Source of the DNA: Malonomonas sp036526255
Lineage (GTDB): Bacteria; Desulfobacterota; Desulfuromonadia; Desulfuromonadales; Geopsychrobacteraceae
NCBI GenBank assembly: GCA_036526255.1
Contig: DATCYW010000102.1
Coordinates: forward strand, 1-20,073
Direction of reading: 5' to 3'
DNA length: 20,073 nt
The notes beneath the pieces are model-generated. The model saw only the letters and a list, made by a program, of their open reading frames with translations, was not told the origin of the DNA and did not search any database. A program made the translations under genes and the position numbers. Every line of letters starts with the position of its first letter. The stretch's first letter is position 1. Below, in pieces: positions 6,780 to 14,181 of this stretch.

Positions 6780-8257
6780 GTACATCGAATCTGCATATGT
6801 ACGTGCTGGCCGCGCCATTGCTGACGGCCTTCTTTGTCAATCTGCTGGGGCGTATCTCCCGGGCCTGGATAGCACCGCTGACTCTCGGGTCGCTGGGTTT
6901 CGCTTCGCTGACCGCGATCTGCGTGCTGGGAAAAGTCCTCCGCCACGGCAGCTTCAGCTATACCGTCGGTAATTGGTCGCCGCCGTACGGAATTGAGTTG
7001 CTGGTCGACCCGCTTTCGGCGCTGATGCTGGTGGTGATTTCGGTGATTGCCCTGTTTGCCTCGTTTTCGGCAATTCAGTCAGTCAATCAGGAGTTGCCGG
7101 GGCAGGAACATCTGTTTTTTACCCTCTATCTGATCCTGATTGCCGGACTGATGGGGCTGGTTCTGACCGCTGACGCCTTTAACCTCTATGTTCTGCTGGA
7201 GATCACCTCGATCACCACCTATGGACTGATCGCCATGGGCAAGGGGCGTGCGCCGCTGGCCAGCTTCAATTACATCATCATGGGCTCGATCGGGGCCTGT
7301 TTTTATCTGCTCGGGGTCGGCTATCTCTACCTGATGACCGGCACGCTGAACATGGCGGATATCTCCGGTATCCTCCCCGCAGTAGAAGGCACGGCTGCCG
7401 TGGCGACGGCGTTGGCATTTATTCTGGTCGGTCTGTGGGTGAAGATGGCTTTCTTTCCGCTACACGGCTGGTTGCCGAACGCCTATTCGCTGGCACCGAC
7501 CGGCGCCGGTCTACTGGCCGCTCCGCTGATGACCAAAGTTTCCATCTATCTGATGGTCCGGGTGATGTTCTGGGTTTTCTCCGATGATTTTCTGTTTCTT
7601 CAGCATCCGCAGGTATCGACACTGATTGTCTGGGCGGCGGCGATTGCGATCGTCTGCGCGTCCTGCATGGCCCTAGCGCAGCGCGATCTCAAGCGGATGC
7701 TGACTTACATTATTGTTGCCGAAGTCGGCTATATGGTCGGTGGCGTCTGGCTGGCAAATACCACCGGCTTGACCGGGGCGGTCCTGCATATCGTCAACGA
7801 TGCGCTGATGACCCTCTGCCTGTTTCTGGCCGTGGCGGCAATTGTCTACAAATTGGGTAGTGGTGAGTTTGACAAGTTGCAGGGGATCTACCGGAAGATG
7901 CCAGTGACTATGGCGGCTTTTACCGTCGGGGCCTTTTCGATGATCGGCATTCCGCCTACCGCCGGGTTCTTCAGCAAGTGGTATCTGATTCAGGGCGGTA
8001 TCGAGGCCGGGCACTGGCAGTACGTGATCGCTCTGTTGTTTAGCTCATTGGTCAATGCGGTGCTGTTTTTCCGGATTATCGAAATCGGTTATTTCTTCAA
8101 AGATGGCGAGCACCACGGCCACGAAAAATGTGAGGAAGCCCCTTTGCTGATGCAGGCACCGCTGCTGCTCAGCGCGGTCGCTTTGATTGTTATCGGTCTG
8201 GGTTCGGGGCCGCTGGTTGAGAGTGTTATCAAGTTGGCGCTGCCGGCTGGATTTTAA
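6776..8257 (+). CDS. mnhD: Na+/H+ antiporter subunit D, first proton-antiporter-like subunit (MrpD/MbhH-like)
   Basis: A 493-residue protein with about 14 membrane helices, homologous to the complex I subunits NuoL/M/N. The conserved TM5 glutamate is E142 (YVLLEITSITTYG) and the TM7 lysine is K223 (VGLWVKMAFFPLHGWLP), so the proton half-channel residues are present. The segment after it, NAYSLAPTGAGLLAAPLMTK, is MrpD-like rather than MrpA-like. It completes the E-F-G-(MbhD)-(MbhE)-B-C-D set. Its ATG overlaps the mnhC stop. The cytoplasmic/periplasmic loop near 445-455 is His-rich (GEHHGHEKCEE), which could bind metal, but this is not a family hallmark I know. It acts in the inner membrane as one of the ion-translocating units. 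Confidence 0.93.
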   Translation: MSTSNLHMYVLAAPLLTAFFVNLLGRISRAWIAPLTLGSLGFASLTAICVLGKVLRHGSFSYTVGNWSPPYGIELLVDPLSALMLVVISVIALFASFSAIQSVNQELPGQEHLFFTLYLILIAGLMGLVLTADAFNLYVLLEITSITTYGLIAMGKGRAPLASFNYIIMGSIGACFYLLGVGYLYLMTGTLNMADISGILPAVEGTAAVATALAFILVGLWVKMAFFPLHGWLPNAYSLAPTGAGLLAAPLMTKVSIYLMVRVMFWVFSDDFLFLQHPQVSTLIVWAAAIAIVCASCMALAQRDLKRMLTYIIVAEVGYMVGGVWLANTTGLTGAVLHIVNDALMTLCLFLAVAAIVYKLGSGEFDKLQGIYRKMPVTMAAFTVGAFSMIGIPPTAGFFSKWYLIQGGIEAGHWQYVIALLFSSLVNAVLFFRIIEIGYFFKDGEHHGHEKCEEAPLLMQAPLLLSAVALIVIGLGSGPLVESVIKLALPAGF

Positions 8258-8278
8258 CTGACAGGGCAAGTTTTCACT

Positions 8279-9751
8279 ATGAGCTACCAAACTTCGATCT
8301 GGCCGCTGGCGGCCATACTGATCTCCCTGCTGGGATCGATTCCGATCATGCTGTCGGACCGCACTCCCAACCTGCGCGAGAGCTGGACGATTCTGGCGGC
8401 CCTCGGCAAGGTAGCCATCGTTGCCTTCATGTTGCCAACGGTGCTGGCCGGCGGCGGTTACGAGCTTACCATCGCCGAAGTGATCCCGGGAGTGCCGATT
8501 GCCCTGCGGGTCGATGCCATGGGGATGTTCTTTGCCCTCGTCGCTTCGATTCTCTGGTTTTTCACTTCGGTCTATTCCATCGGTTACATGCGCAGCCTCA
8601 AGGAGCACGGGCAGACCCGCTTCTATGCCTCTTTTGCGGTCGCCATCTCGGCCACCCTTGGCGTCGCTTTTTCTGCCAACCTGCTGACCCTCTACCTGTT
8701 CTACGAGATGCTCTCGCTATCGACCTATCCTCTGGTCACCCATGAGCAGAACGCCGAAGCGCGCAAGTCGGGGCGCAAGTATCTGACCTATATTCTCGGT
8801 ACCTCCATCGGTCTGGCGCTGCCGGGGATGCTGATTGTTTATTCGCTGGCCGGGACGCTAGATTTCAAGATCGGTGGCATCCTCGCTGAGACTGGTGCCT
8901 CGCCACAGGCCCTGGCGCTGATTCTGGTGTTGTTTCTGTTCGGTTTCGCCAAATCGGGAATTATGCCGTTTCACGGCTGGCTGCCGGCGGCGATGGTGGC
9001 ACCGACGCCGGTCAGTTCGTTTCTGCATGGTGTTGCCGTCGTCAAGGTTGGCGTGTTTTCGATCCTGCGGGTGATTTTTCACATCTTCGGTGCGGATCTG
9101 CTGCTCGACGTCAATCTGGGGGTCGTGATTACCACCCTTGCGTCGATCACGATTCTGGTCGCCTCGCTGGTGGCTCTGACTCAGGACAACCTGAAGCGGC
9201 GACTGGCTTATTCGACCATCGGCCAGCTTTCATACATGATCCTCGGCGCCGGGATGCTCACCGCGGCCGGGATGACCGGCGGGCTGTTGCATATCGCTAT
9301 GCACGCCTTCGGCAAGATCACGCTGTTCTTCTGCGCCGGGGCGATCTATGTGGCGGCGGGAAAAAAATATATCAGTCAGATGGATGGCCTCGGTCGGCGG
9401 ATGCCGATCACCTATCTGGCGTTTATGTTCGGGGCGCTCAGTATCATCGGCATGCCACCGCTGGGCGGTTTTATCAGCAAGTGGAACCTGGTCATCGGCG
9501 CGGTCAGCAGTGATCAGCTGATCCTGCTGCTGGTGCTTCTGACCAGTTCGTTACTTAACGCCGCCTATTTTTTGCCGATTATCTACCGCGGCTTCTTTGC
9601 CGCTGCTGCCGATCCGCTGTTCGAGCAGGGGGTCAAAGAGGCGCCGCTGTTCTGCCTAGTGCCGTTGTCGTTGACGGCCTGTACCTCTCTAGCGCTGTTT
9701 TTCTATCCGGATATCTTTGTTCGGTTGGCTCAGTTGGCCCTGTTTCCCTGA
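8279..9751 (+). CDS. Second antiporter-like subunit, NuoL/MrpA-core/HyfB type
   Basis: A 490-residue, roughly 14-helix protein of the proton-conducting NADH dehydrogenase/antiporter family. TM5 glutamate E143 (YLFYEMLSLSTYP) and TM7 lysine K225 (FGFAKSGIMPFHGWLP) are present. The next segment, AAMVAPTPVSSFLHGVAVVK with H250 and K256, is the pattern of MrpA and NuoL, not MrpD. It therefore probably supplies the MrpA core, whose tail is encoded by the genes at 5397 and 5639. It lacks the long C-terminal extension of full MrpA and of NuoL. It starts at ATG 8279, 21 bases after mnhD, with a weak ribosome site (AGGGCAAG). Confidence 0.9.
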   Translation: MSYQTSIWPLAAILISLLGSIPIMLSDRTPNLRESWTILAALGKVAIVAFMLPTVLAGGGYELTIAEVIPGVPIALRVDAMGMFFALVASILWFFTSVYSIGYMRSLKEHGQTRFYASFAVAISATLGVAFSANLLTLYLFYEMLSLSTYPLVTHEQNAEARKSGRKYLTYILGTSIGLALPGMLIVYSLAGTLDFKIGGILAETGASPQALALILVLFLFGFAKSGIMPFHGWLPAAMVAPTPVSSFLHGVAVVKVGVFSILRVIFHIFGADLLLDVNLGVVITTLASITILVASLVALTQDNLKRRLAYSTIGQLSYMILGAGMLTAAGMTGGLLHIAMHAFGKITLFFCAGAIYVAAGKKYISQMDGLGRRMPITYLAFMFGALSIIGMPPLGGFISKWNLVIGAVSSDQLILLLVLLTSSLLNAAYFLPIIYRGFFAAAADPLFEQGVKEAPLFCLVPLSLTACTSLALFFYPDIFVRLAQLALFP

Positions 9752-9759
9752 GGTGAATG

Positions 9760-10026
9760 ATGGACCAAGAAGATAAAAAACCGGAAGTCTGGACCTGGTT
9801 TGATCATCCGCAGAATATCAAGCGGTTGAAGATCGGTTTCTACATTGTGCTGGTGCTGCTGGTGCTGCCCGATTTCTTCATTCACAAGCACACCCTGTTC
9901 TCTTCGATCGAGGGTTGGCCGGGATTTTATGCACTGTTCGGTTTTGTCGCCTGCGTGGCGATCATCCTGATTTCCAAACTGCTCGGCTTTGTTCTGAAGA
10001 AAAAAGAGGATTACTATGATCGCTAG
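9760..10026 (+). CDS. Small two-helix membrane protein of the antiporter cluster
   Basis: An 88-residue protein with a charged, Trp-containing cytoplasmic start (DKKPEVWTWFDHPQN) and two hydrophobic helices (about 25-43 and 54-77) joined by a short loop. It has a charged tail (LKKKEDYYDR). I recognise no named domain. I believe similar small proteins sit beside MrpD-like genes in other proteobacterial clusters, but this is from memory. GAGG at 9750-9753 is six bases from the ATG at 9760; an adjacent ATG at 9757 is possible but very close to it. Its last 11 bases overlap the next gene, so it is almost certainly expressed with the antiporter, as an accessory or assembly subunit. Confidence 0.8.
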   Translation: MDQEDKKPEVWTWFDHPQNIKRLKIGFYIVLVLLVLPDFFIHKHTLFSSIEGWPGFYALFGFVACVAIILISKLLGFVLKKKEDYYDR

Positions 10027-11785
10027 TCTGCACCCCTCGCTGCTGTTTTTTGCTGGGGCGCTGCTTCTCTGGCTGCTGCCGCTAGTCGGGCGGCGCATCC
10101 TGATCCTGCTGGTTCCGGCCGCGGCATTTTTTCTTATCACCCAGCTGGAGCCAGGAACTTACGGTGGCTATCAGATGTTCGGCTACGACCTGAACCTGCT
10201 GCGGGTCGACAAGCTGAGCAAGGCATTCGGCTACGTTTTTACCCTCAACGCTTTTGCCTGTTTCCTGTTTGCGCAGCACCTAAAAGGCCGTTACGAACAT
10301 ACGGCCGCCCTAACCTACATCGGCGCGGCCATCGGTGCGGTTTTCGCTGCCGATCTGATCTCTCTCTATCTGTTCTGGGAGATCATGGCGATTACTTCGA
10401 CCTTTCTGGTTCTGGCGCGCAAAAGCGAGCGCTCCTACCAGGCGGCGTTTCGCTACGTGATGGTGCATATCTTCGGCGGGCTCTGTCTGCTGGGGGGGAT
10501 TCTGCTGCAGGTCAATGCCACCGGTTCGGTTGCCTTTGACGGCTTCTCCCTGCAGGGGCTGCCGACCTATCTGATTCTGATCGGCTTTTTGGTCAACGCC
10601 GCCGCTCCGCCGATGAACGCCTGGCTCTCCGATGCTTACCCGGAAGCCACCGTCACCGGTGGTGTTATCATGACCGCCTACACTACCAAGACCGCCGTCT
10701 ATACCCTGATCCGCGGTTTCGCCGGCTGGGAAATTCTGATGGTCGTCGGCTGCAGCATGGCGATTTACGGAATTATTTGGGCGATCCTCGAAAATGACAT
10801 GCGGCGGATTCTGGCCTACTCGATCATGAACCAGGTCGGCTTCATGATCTGTGGCATCGGTATTGGGACTGCGATGGCGCTGAACGGCGCGGTAGCCCAC
10901 GCCTTTGCGCATATTATCTACAAGGCATTGCTCTGGATGAGTGCCGGCGCGGTTCTCTACCTGACCGGCAAGAGCAAGTGTACCGAACTCGGCGGCCTCT
11001 ATAAAACCATGCCGCTGACAATGATCTTCGGCACGATCGGCGCGCTGGCGATCTCGAGTTTTCCGTTTCTCTCCGGTTACACCACCAAGCCGATGATCAT
11101 CGAGGCGGGGGTCCATGAGGGCTTTTTCTGGGTCTGGATGATCCTTGAAATTGCCTCGGCCGGGGTTTTCCTGCACGCCGGGATCAAGTTTCCCTACTTT
11201 GTTTTCTTCGCCAAGGATAACGGCCTGCGACCCGGAGAGCCGCCTAAGCATATGCTGCTGGCGATGGCGTTTCTGTCCTTTGTCTGCATCTTTATCGGTG
11301 TCTACCCGCAGCCGCTTTACGATATCCTGCCATTCGGCGTGGTTGAATTTCATGCCTACACCTTCGAGCATACGCTGAACCAGTTCCAACTGCTGATGTT
11401 CTCAGCGCTGGCTTTCTTCCTGTTGTTACCGCTGTTAAAGCGGACCGAGACGATCTCGATCGATACTGACTGGTTCTATCGCAAAGGTGGTCGGTTGTTT
11501 TATACCGGCTGCGAGAAGCTGTTCAACGCCATCAATGCCTTCGGCGACCGGGTTTTCATGCAGCAGATTCCGGAACTGTTGAGCCGTTTCTTTACCGATC
11601 CGGCACGGAATGTTCAGCAGCACCTGGTCAGGTTGCTGTTTGAAGCCAGTGGTGATAAAAGACCCTTGGCGCGGCGCAAGGCAGAAATCGATCACCGGAC
11701 CCGCAATGTCGCCTATCCGGTCGGTGGCGGGGTGTTTATGACGGTCGTTGCCCTCGCGGTCGTGTCACTGCTGTTTTTTCTTTAA
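10016..11785 (+). CDS. Third, divergent antiporter-like subunit with C-terminal linker and helix
   Basis: A 589-residue membrane protein of the NuoL/M/N-MrpD superfamily. TM5 glutamate E122 (YLFWEIMAITST) is kept. At the exact place of the TM7 lysine, aligned through the following PLHGWLP motif, there is N194 (GFLVNAAAPPMNAWLSDAYP), and the His of that motif is also Asn. K225 lies in TM8 (TAYTTKTAVY). After the last core helix a 92-residue soluble stretch (about 475-566) leads to one more membrane helix, a layout reminiscent of the NuoL lateral helix but unproven. The start overlaps the previous gene by 11 bases, with an AGAGGA ribosome site. It probably forms part of the same complex, but whether it pumps is uncertain. 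It may belong to a known MrpD-like subfamily with this substitution. Confidence 0.9.
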   Translation: MIASLHPSLLFFAGALLLWLLPLVGRRILILLVPAAAFFLITQLEPGTYGGYQMFGYDLNLLRVDKLSKAFGYVFTLNAFACFLFAQHLKGRYEHTAALTYIGAAIGAVFAADLISLYLFWEIMAITSTFLVLARKSERSYQAAFRYVMVHIFGGLCLLGGILLQVNATGSVAFDGFSLQGLPTYLILIGFLVNAAAPPMNAWLSDAYPEATVTGGVIMTAYTTKTAVYTLIRGFAGWEILMVVGCSMAIYGIIWAILENDMRRILAYSIMNQVGFMICGIGIGTAMALNGAVAHAFAHIIYKALLWMSAGAVLYLTGKSKCTELGGLYKTMPLTMIFGTIGALAISSFPFLSGYTTKPMIIEAGVHEGFFWVWMILEIASAGVFLHAGIKFPYFVFFAKDNGLRPGEPPKHMLLAMAFLSFVCIFIGVYPQPLYDILPFGVVEFHAYTFEHTLNQFQLLMFSALAFFLLLPLLKRTETISIDTDWFYRKGGRLFYTGCEKLFNAINAFGDRVFMQQIPELLSRFFTDPARNVQQHLVRLLFEASGDKRPLARRKAEIDHRTRNVAYPVGGGVFMTVVALAVVSLLFFL

Positions 11786-11793
11786 GGCGGATT

Positions 11794-11815
11794 CTCCCTG
11801 ATTTCTTTCAGGGAG
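11794..11815 (+). promoter_or_regulatory. Hairpin that contains the hemW ribosome-binding site
   Basis: CTCCCTGA (11794-11801) and TCAGGGAG (11808-11815) form a perfect 8-bp stem with a 6-base loop. The right arm holds GGGAG, the only good ribosome site before the hemW ATG at 11826 (10 bases). No T-run follows, so it is not a normal terminator. It could limit hemW translation or mark the end of the antiporter transcript. Confidence 0.5.
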
Positions 11816-11825
11816 TTGCGTACCC

Positions 11826-12953
11826 ATGAGTTCTCTCTATCTGCATATCCCATACTGTCGCAGTAAATGTTTTTATTGCGACTTTTATTCTCAGGTCGGC
11901 AGCCCAGAACAGTTGAGCCGCTATGTTGATCTGCTGCTGCCCGATCTGCGCCAGTTGGCGCAACACTCCCCGCAATCCGGATTCAAGACAATCTTCTTTG
12001 GAGGTGGCACCCCGTCGCTGTTGAGCGCTGAACAGGTTGCAGGGCTGTTGCGGCAGATTGAGCAGGATTTCGGCTTGGCCGATGGCTGTGAAATCAGTCT
12101 GGAGGCGAACCCCGGAACCCTCAATGCGGAAAAGCTGCAAGGCTATCGGGCCGCCGGCGTCAACCGCCTGTCGTTAGGGGTGCAGACCTTCTCTGCTGAA
12201 CGTCTGCAGCAGCTGGGGCGTAGTCACGCAGCTGAAGAAGCGCGCCAGAGTGTAAAGGTGGCGCGAGCGGCAGGGTTCGACAACCTGAACCTCGATCTGA
12301 TGTTCAGTCTGCCCGGACAGACTTCTGCGCAGTTGCAGGAGGATCTGCAGGCCTTGCTCGAACTGCAGCCGCAGCATCTCTCTCTCTACGGCTTGAGTTT
12401 CGAGCCGGAGACTGTATTGACTGACCGTTTGCGGTGCGGCGAGCTGACGGAGAACTGCGATGAGGTTTACGCCGATCAATATCGTTTGCTGCATCGCTGG
12501 TTAACGGCGGCCGGTTTTGAGCATTATGAGATTTCCAACTTCGCCCGACCTGGTCACCGCTGTCAGCACAATCAGGTTTACTGGCGGCGCGAGACCTGTC
12601 TGGCGGTCGGCAGCGGCGCGCACAGTTTTCTCGCCGATGGTTGGGGCGAACGCTGGCAGCGGCCCGAGCTTGCTGATTATCAAGCGAAGCTGACGGCTGG
12701 AGGTGATCCCGGCGAACTTCTGGAGCGCTTCGATCGTCAGGGGGCGATGGCCGAGCGCCTGTATCTGGCCTTGCGGACCAGCGATGGCCTGTCGCGCGCG
12801 ACCTTCCACCAGCAGTTCGGGGTGTTTCCGGAAGTGGCCTTTCCGGCGGCCTTTGCGCAAATTGGCGAGCGGCTGCGTTTGCATAACAATCACTGGCAGT
12901 TCGACCTTGATGCCTGGCTTCTCTACGACCACTTCATCAGTAATTTCCTTTGA
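11826..12953 (+). CDS. hemW: Radical SAM family heme chaperone HemW
   Basis: A 375-residue cytoplasmic protein of normal HemW length. The radical SAM cluster motif C11-x3-C15-x2-C18 lies in HIPYCRSKCFYCDF, followed by GGGTPS (59-64), the NRLSLGVQTF segment and the C-terminal HemW domain. The residues after the last cluster cysteine (YCDF) and the modest length fit HemW rather than oxygen-independent coproporphyrinogen oxidase HemN, which has a CYYCGC-type motif. HemW is thought to bind heme and deliver it to respiratory enzymes; the name 'coproporphyrinogen III oxidase-like' in databases is misleading. It lies 40 bp after the antiporter cluster and upstream of the heat-shock operon, as in related genomes. 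No clear terminator follows it. Confidence 0.93.
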   Translation: MSSLYLHIPYCRSKCFYCDFYSQVGSPEQLSRYVDLLLPDLRQLAQHSPQSGFKTIFFGGGTPSLLSAEQVAGLLRQIEQDFGLADGCEISLEANPGTLNAEKLQGYRAAGVNRLSLGVQTFSAERLQQLGRSHAAEEARQSVKVARAAGFDNLNLDLMFSLPGQTSAQLQEDLQALLELQPQHLSLYGLSFEPETVLTDRLRCGELTENCDEVYADQYRLLHRWLTAAGFEHYEISNFARPGHRCQHNQVYWRRETCLAVGSGAHSFLADGWGERWQRPELADYQAKLTAGGDPGELLERFDRQGAMAERLYLALRTSDGLSRATFHQQFGVFPEVAFPAAFAQIGERLRLHNNHWQFDLDAWLLYDHFISNFL

Positions 12954-13016
12954 TCCGAATGTCTGAAGCCGCTTATTCAGGCAATCTGAGCCCCCCTGTT
13001 TTCACTTCCTAGAACC

Positions 13017-13045
13017 TTGACAAAGACCAGGGGCATTGATATTGT
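13017..13045 (+). promoter_or_regulatory. Sigma70-type promoter of the hrcA-grpE-dnaK-dnaJ operon
   Basis: A perfect -35 TTGACA (13017-13022), a 17-bp spacer, and TATTGT as -10 (13040-13045, four of six). The predicted transcription start falls on the first arm of the CIRCE element. This is the classical geometry for HrcA repression of a vegetative promoter. Confidence 0.8.
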
Positions 13046-13051
13046 TGCGCG

Positions 13052-13078
13052 TTGGCACTCGACTGTCAGGAGTGCTAA
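13052..13078. promoter_or_regulatory. CIRCE operator (HrcA binding site)
   Basis: TTGGCACTC (13052-13060), a 9-base spacer, and GAGTGCTAA (13070-13078). This matches the CIRCE consensus TTAGCACTC-N9-GAGTGCTAA with one changed base in the left arm. It lies just after the -10 box and 47 bp ahead of hrcA, so HrcA should repress its own operon and release it when GroEL is titrated by unfolded protein. Confidence 0.95.
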
Positions 13079-13125
13079 CATCGAAGCCTGACCATCCTCG
13101 GATGGCTCTTTTTGGGAGATGACCT

Positions 13126-14166
13126 ATGGCTGAAGAGCTCAACGAGCGCAGCCAGAATATCCTCGAGGCGATTGTCGAAGACTACATCGTTTCGGCCGAA
13201 CCGATCGGTTCGCGGGCGATTACCCGACGGCACAGCTTTAATCTGTCTCCGGCCTCGGTGCGTAACGTCATGTCCGACCTTGAGGAGATGGGTTTTCTTT
13301 GTTCGCCACACACCTCAGCCGGGCGGATTCCGACCGAAAAAGGTTTTCATTACTACATCGATTCGCTGTTGCAGGTGCGTGACCTGAGCAAACAGGAAGA
13401 GGCTCGGCTGCGTAAAAACTACCGCTTCAAGGGCATGAAGATGGAAGACATCATGCAGGAGGTGGGGCGGGTCATGTCGGGGCTGTCCAACTACACCGGC
13501 CTGGTGATGGCACCCAAATTTGCCTCAACGGTGTTTCGGCAGATCGAGTTCGTCCGCTTGTCGCACGGACGCCTGCTGGTGATTTACGTTTCCGAATCCG
13601 GGATGGTGCAAAACAAGGTGATCAAGGCCGACCCAAGCCTGGATCAGCGGGATCTTGAGCAGATCAGCAACTATCTGAATCGCGAATTGAACGGCATGAG
13701 CATTCAGGCCGTGCGCGAGAAGATTGCCCTTGAGCTGCAGACTGAGCGTGCTCGCTACGACCAGCTGCAGAAACGCGCTTTAAGTATTTCCAGTGCGGCT
13801 CTGCAGGAGGAGTCGGAAGAGTTGCTGTTTGTCTCCGGCGCTTCGCGGATGCTGGAACAACCGGAATTTTCAACCCCGGAACAGATGAAGCGGATCATCC
13901 AGACTCTGGAGAGTAAAAAGGTTCTGATCGACCTGCTGGATCGCAGCTATGATGCGCAAGGGGTGCAGATTTTCGTCGGCAGCCAGATTCAAAACAGCGA
14001 GATTCATGGCTGCAGTTTGATTACCGCAAAGTTTTCCAACAAAAAAGGTGCTGTCGGGACCCTCGGCGTGATCGGTCCGGTACGGATGGATTATTCTCAG
14101 GTTATCCCGATCGTCGATTTTACCGCCCAGTTGGTCAGTCGTATCATGGAGCGGGAGATAGAATAA
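13126..14166 (+). CDS. hrcA: Heat-inducible transcription repressor HrcA
   Basis: A 346-residue repressor of full length. The N-terminal winged-helix domain (about 1-100) carries the family motifs IVEDYIVSAEPIGSRAI, LSPASVRNVMSDLEEMGFL and HTSAGRIPTEKGFHYYID. A GAF-like dimerisation domain follows, with the segment EIHGCSLITAKF near residues 286-297 and GTLGVIGPVRMDYSQVIP near the end. HrcA binds CIRCE and depends on GroEL for folding and activity, which links it to chaperone supply. The ATG at 13126 has GGGAG seven bases upstream. First gene of the operon, controlled by the CIRCE site directly upstream; 15 bp separate it from grpE. Confidence 0.97.
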   Translation: MAEELNERSQNILEAIVEDYIVSAEPIGSRAITRRHSFNLSPASVRNVMSDLEEMGFLCSPHTSAGRIPTEKGFHYYIDSLLQVRDLSKQEEARLRKNYRFKGMKMEDIMQEVGRVMSGLSNYTGLVMAPKFASTVFRQIEFVRLSHGRLLVIYVSESGMVQNKVIKADPSLDQRDLEQISNYLNRELNGMSIQAVREKIALELQTERARYDQLQKRALSISSAALQEESEELLFVSGASRMLEQPEFSTPEQMKRIIQTLESKKVLIDLLDRSYDAQGVQIFVGSQIQNSEIHGCSLITAKFSNKKGAVGTLGVIGPVRMDYSQVIPIVDFTAQLVSRIMEREIE

Positions 14167-14181
14167 ACAAGGAGTTCGCTG

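Noticed and set aside
10310..11389. 359-residue minus-strand ORF inside the third antiporter subunit
   Set aside because: Its His/Gln/Asp-rich composition is typical of the reverse strand of a membrane protein gene. The plus strand codes a clear antiporter-like protein.
13053..13068. Sigma54-like TGGCAC sequence
   Set aside because: The TTGC half is missing at the required spacing. TGGCAC here is just the left arm of the CIRCE element.
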